64,000 nucleotides of DNA from Letharia columbiana (lineage: Eukaryota > Ascomycota > Lecanoromycetes > Lecanorales > Parmeliaceae). Shown piece after piece: positions 60,199 through 64,000 of the stretch. The stretch lies in contig NW_023501039.1 of the NCBI RefSeq assembly GCF_014066305.1, positions 1,550,001 through 1,614,000 of the forward strand. The letters are read 5' to 3'. The notes beneath the pieces are model-generated. The model was not told the origin of the DNA and did not search any database. It saw nothing but the letters and a program-made list of their open reading frames with translations. Both the position numbers and the translations under genes were made by a program. Numbering within the stretch: position 1 is the stretch's first letter; each line of letters opens with the position of its first letter.

Positions 60199-61365
60199 CT
60201 CGGAAATTTAGATTCAAAGGGATGGATTATGTTCCACCGCGGTTGGGCTTCGGCCCAATCCTCCTCCCGATGGGTTTCTCGATAATGAGATAGACGATAT
60301 TATCAATAAAGGATAAGTGAGTCCTCGGCCAGAACGAGAGGTGGAGTGGCGAGAAATGCAAGACGATAAGATAATCGTTTTCAAAACCTACACGTAAGGT
60401 AAAGAGGTACTAGTACTGCAGTGTGGTTATGGACCTGTCAAACATCATGAATTGTTCATACAGTGATACCCCCCGTTAGTGATTGTTTGGACGCGGGTTC
60501 AAGACACATAGCAACGGCATCAGGTATGTAAACCGTACTTACCTTAAATACCCTACTTTTACTACTACTAGGTCCACATCGTGCGCACGAGGGGCACATC
60601 CTACCTAGTGGTGGAAGTCATCTCCGTGGACATAGGCTATAACCTAGGCCGTTCGAAAGAAAGTAGAAGAAAATGGTAGGGTCTTCGACCTCACAAGTGT
60701 CGCTGAATGAAGCTTTAGTGTTGGAGACGCTTAGTGGCATGAAGAGATTGACTTACTCAAGGTATTCCGGGTGTTATCGAGCCGCTCAAGTAGTGATCCA
60801 TGCAAGGGAGAAACCAAGAAGCGAATTCTCGCTCTCGACCTCCCGAGCGTATCTGATTTCGTCAAGCCGTTGCTAATGAGCTGTGCATTACTGGGCTAAT
60901 CAGCCGTGCAACATATCGACGCTTTCCATGTTCTGGACTCTCAACCATGGCATTGGCAGTCGCTGATGGCCGATATACCATACCGTCCCGTGCCACCAAT
61001 AGCAAAATTATCCAGATGATCTGGATGCATCAGTTCGGCCTCGTGGATCTCACGGCCACGCAGCACGTTACAAGCCCCTTAAGTAAAGCCGAGTCTCCAA
61101 ATCCATTGTACAGCTTTTGCCATCCTTGATCCCCTCTCGGTATATTGCCAAAGTCGGCCAATGTAACAAGAGGTATATGACGCCTGCTCTTGCTTCGGTG
61201 GCGTCGACCTCGAGTCTATCCCATCGTCTGGCAGGGGGTAAAATTCAGGGGTTCAGCCCTACCGGCCTGACCCTACGAACCACCAAAACAATGCGTCTAC
61301 CAGACATCGGATGAAAGCCAAATAGCCTAAAAAACCAATAAACATGCCTCGCAATAAGGTGGCAA
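60199..61365. other. Degenerate sequence between the MITE and the piggyBac relic
   Basis: No intact gene. Short open frames (60673-60876, 60947-61129, 61117-61314) shift between frames and look like eroded coding sequence, possibly the rest of the transposase or another relic. Confidence 0.4.
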
Positions 61366-61767
61366 ATGATCTTGATCACGTGGAAAAGGATCCAAAGCCT
61401 ACTTGCCACTCAGTTATTTGCACACTCCGAGCGACTTACCGGCTATCCCAGTCCAGTCAAAGTCTCTCTATCAGCACGAGTACACCCCGCAGTTATGCGC
61501 GATCATGGCGGGCTAGAACGTATGTGGGACAAGGCCAAACGATGCGTAGTTTGCTTGAATGCAGGGCGAAAATCGGAGAAACTTGCAAAGATCAGGAAGC
61601 CACTATTGGAATTATCTATTAATACCGTCAGAATACCAGATAAGGGCCAAAGAAAACGGCCTCAGCAGACCCCAAGAGGTATATATGACTGTAAGCTATG
61701 TGGAATAGCGATATGTAATCATATTACTTGTTGGAAGGAGCATTTGGAGGCCATACCATGTAAATAG
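61366..61767 (+). pseudogene. C-terminal remnant of a piggyBac-type transposase
   Basis: An open frame whose last third has the Cys-rich C-terminus of fungal piggyBac-like (DDE_Tnp_1_7) transposases: RCVVCLNAGRKSEKL, then KRPQQTPRGIYDCKLCGIAI and CNHITCWKEHLEAIPCK, a C-x2-C-type zinc-binding pattern that helps bind the transposon end. The DDE catalytic core is absent upstream; adjacent frames are shifted. It is therefore a broken fragment, not an active gene. The first ATG of the frame is incidental. Confidence 0.6.
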
Positions 61768-61858
61768 ATTTTTGGTGGTAGGTGCCAAGACATTTTACCC
61801 GCAAGTCGCCAGACGATGGTATAGCTTCGACTTCTTGAAGAAGGAGGAAATCGCAACG

Positions 61859-62838
61859 ATGGCCACATTGTCCTCTCTGCCTCCTGAGATATCCCGTGAG
61901 GTGCTCCGCTATCTACCCATCCGCTCTCTCCGCGATTTGATCTAACGTCGAAAACAAATCATGCTCTCCAGTCGTGCTGCCTCTCGAGTTTGCGTCTCGG
62001 TGTATTCCATTCAAGGCTCGGTGGCATGGTTTCTCTTATGGAAGCGACAGCAGATCGGAGTTGTCTCCACAGCGTGCAGATGATTCTTCCAAAGGATGAA
62101 TCACGGCCCAAAGTGAAAGCGATCTGTAATCAGAATCTCCGCATCGGCAAAGTTGTCGATGCATATCAGCAAACACTTCGGGATTTTGAGGTCGCCTTGT
62201 GGGAGCTTCATGACCCTTCAGCCTGGTCGATTGCTCAGCTCAAGAACCCCAAGCGACTATCGATTAGGCTTGATCATTATCATACCAGATTCCCAGGTAT
62301 TGAGCGGCAGTTCTGGGAAAGCTCCCCTCGTTCCACGGTCTGGAACAATCTAGCTTCCAAACCTGAAAAGACCGCATTGGGCTGTCTCCGAAGTCTCTAT
62401 CTGGAGCGTGCAGGAATCACAGACTATCAACTCGCTACGGCGCTGAAAAGCAACCCCATGCTGACAGAGCTACGGTTCCGGAAATGCCTTACTCTGACCG
62501 ACAGGACTTTCAAACTTTTCGCTGAAAGCAATGTTGGCCGGCATATAGAGACGTTGTGTCTCATCAAGAGCTACAGAGATGAAATTAACGATAGGCTCTT
62601 GGAGCACACTGCGAAGCTAACACACCTAGAAGTATAACGCTTCTGATGAAGCCCCACTAAAGCTGTCAGGGCTGATCATTTCTTCTAGACTCTGTTACTC
62701 TATGGCTGTACTAACGTTGACAGTGTATTTGTGAAAAAATTGAAGGATGGGCAATGGCACATTCCTGATTGGACCCTATCGAGCACGCTCAGTTGCCCCA
62801 AGCCGAATGTAGAGATCGACCCGGCGTATCTGAGATGA
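61859..62838 (+). pseudogene. F-box/leucine-rich-repeat protein gene with a frameshift
   Basis: ATG 61859 opens an F-box start (MATLSSLPPEISREVLRYLP then IRSLRDL) that hits TAA at 61943-61945. One base earlier in phase, the frame from 61936 continues FDLTSKTNHALQSCCLSSLR and runs through LRR-like sequence (TALGCLRSLYLERAGITDYQ; ELRFRKCLTLTDRTFKLF). A 57-nt intron (62632-62688) then joins a last exon 62689-62838 (TLLLYGCTNVDSVFVKKL ... stop TGA). The break is a one-base loss in the T-run at 61934-61941. The rest is intact, so it is either a young pseudogene or a sequencing error. F-box proteins are SCF ubiquitin-ligase substrate adaptors; the substrate is unknown. Confidence 0.7.
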
Positions 62839-63941
62839 GGCGTCTAGTCACTACTTGCTCGTACGCTAACTGAAATCCTCGTTATTGCTCTGGCTTGGGG
62901 AGATCATGGCACACTTGAACAGAATAGGTGCATGGCATATCATATAGGCTTCGCTGGCATGGTATTTATAATGAGATTCTTTGAATGAGACTTCTAGCAA
63001 CGTTCAGAGAGCGGGATCACCGATCCCTGTAGAAGCCAGAATGAGCATGATATTCATCTTTCAATCCACCATCTAGGGGGGAAGTATCGCCTTACAACCC
63101 CAAATCGGGCCTGGCCAGCATTGCTCTCGGCGCTCTGGATTTCAAACAGACCTCTCTTTCTGAGGACACTGAGTAGGGCGACACGCATGACTTCTTGAGG
63201 CGGGGGGTTTGTACATGTAAGGAAAGAGAAAGGATGGTACCTCGGTAGATAAACAGGGTGTACATCGATTACGTCCGTAGCCGAGAGATCTTATGTAGAC
63301 CACACACTGTCACGACAAATTCCTGAACTCCAGATTGCCAATCATGGCTACACATGTCGAGCAAGATTGGGGCACCGCCTTTTTCTTGCCCTCTGCCGTA
63401 GAGCGCGCTTTACAGCAAGGCCTCGTGTGGCAAGTACGAGCGGGTTACTGTAAACACTCTTCTATTCTGTTTGCATCTATTCAATGCTTTAAGACGCTGG
63501 GAAACGGTGGTGCAGGCTAAGCCTTTCAAAAAACCGAGGGTCCTCTAGTTGTGTTGACCACGGCGTAACATAAGTGCTCAATGAATGGATATTATCAGTA
63601 TCTTTCCGACGGATGACCAGTGTATACGATCTCTGACGACTCATAGCATCTACCTTGTAGACTGTGAAGTATGGAAAATGTGAGGTTGGTATTTTGATAG
63701 TGAATACAAATCTAGCGCGGGTGGATGATGTCGATAGGCTGTCGTCCTGATTTGGCACAAATGACCAACCTCCCTTTTAACCCCCTTTTCCTCCCAATTT
63801 CCAAGTTGCTACGCGAAAGCCCACAACGCCATCTACCACAGGCTTACCGAATTGCGTCATCCTCTTCGCAAGCATTGCTCTCTTTGCATATTGATATCCA
63901 CCGAAGACTTTTCTGTGTCTAATAGCTCAACATCAGCCGCA
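62839..63941. other. Intergenic region at right edge
   Basis: 1.1 kb. Two small frames, 63344-63520 (plus, MATHVEQDWGTAFFLPSAVE) and 63489-63758 (minus, GTG start), have no recognised domain; the plus one could be a short exon, since GTACGAGC follows at about 63433. I call neither. The last part probably holds the promoter of the gene starting at 63942. Confidence 0.35.
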
Positions 63942-64000
63942 ATGGCTCAACACTCCGACGAAGTGGATCGGCTCCTTCGCGCGATCATGCCACAAGCTCC
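63942..64000 (+). CDS. Start of a gene truncated by the window edge
   Basis: ATG 63942 in a good context (GCCGCAATGGCT) opens MAQHSDEVDRLLRAIMPQA to the edge. The frame is open and the composition protein-like, but 19 residues are too few to identify it. Confidence 0.4.
   Translation, partial: MAQHSDEVDRLLRAIMPQA

Noticed and set aside
59651..61767. MITE and piggyBac fragment as parts of one transposon
   Set aside because: The MITE has a GTTAGTA duplication, not TTAA, and its ends do not recur around the transposase fragment.

Overview
The window is nuclear DNA of a filamentous ascomycete (Pezizomycotina). Genes are compact, lie on both strands and are cut by short introns of 46-160 bp with GT(GC)...AG ends and CTNAC/CTAAT-like branch sites. 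The gene set includes lineage-typical regulators (FlbD-type Myb factor, PalB/Rim13 calpain, a vezatin/Inp2-like peroxisome protein). An AT-rich island carries a strong repeat-induced point mutation (RIP) signature. I cannot place it below subphylum from the sequence alone. Exon boundaries are my own and were checked for reading-frame continuity; none has transcript support.

Layout: (1) 1-9 kb: 3' end of an unrecognised gene, a doubtful Cys-rich ORF, PP1 phosphatase (GLC7), dUTPase (DUT1), pyridoxal kinase (BUD16 type) and a vezatin/Inp2-family membrane protein. (2) 9-18.7 kb: an aminoglycoside-phosphotransferase-like kinase and two C2H2 zinc-finger proteins, separated by long non-coding stretches. 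(3) 18.7-30 kb: PalB, peroxisomal adenine nucleotide carrier ANT1, ribosomal protein RPL29, a LisH/WD40 protein, an NCBP3-like cap-binding protein and a Myb/SANT protein. (4) 32-38 kb: a small spliced ORF, flbD, and a 4.3-kb repeat-studded region upstream of flbD. (5) 38-51.6 kb: a large TPR/O-GlcNAc-transferase-like protein, COPII SEC23 and TFIIIC subunit TFC4. (6) 51.6-59.6 kb: the RIP island, then VTS1 (SAM-domain RNA-binding protein) and an ASPM-like spindle protein. (7) 59.6-64 kb: an accessory tract with a well-preserved 532-bp MITE, a piggyBac transposase remnant, a frameshifted F-box/LRR gene and the start of a further gene at the right edge.

The genes do not form a metabolic cluster or operon; they are mostly single-copy housekeeping and regulatory genes. 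Loose themes are transcription and RNA handling (TFC4, NCBP3-like, VTS1, SANT, Myb and C2H2 factors), post-translational signalling (PP1, O-GlcNAc transferase, PalB) and peroxisome biology (ANT1, Inp2-like). The most unusual material is in the last 12 kb: the MITE with ten copies of a 19-bp subterminal unit and two-zone terminal repeats, and a 425-bp stretch with no CpA or TpG at all.
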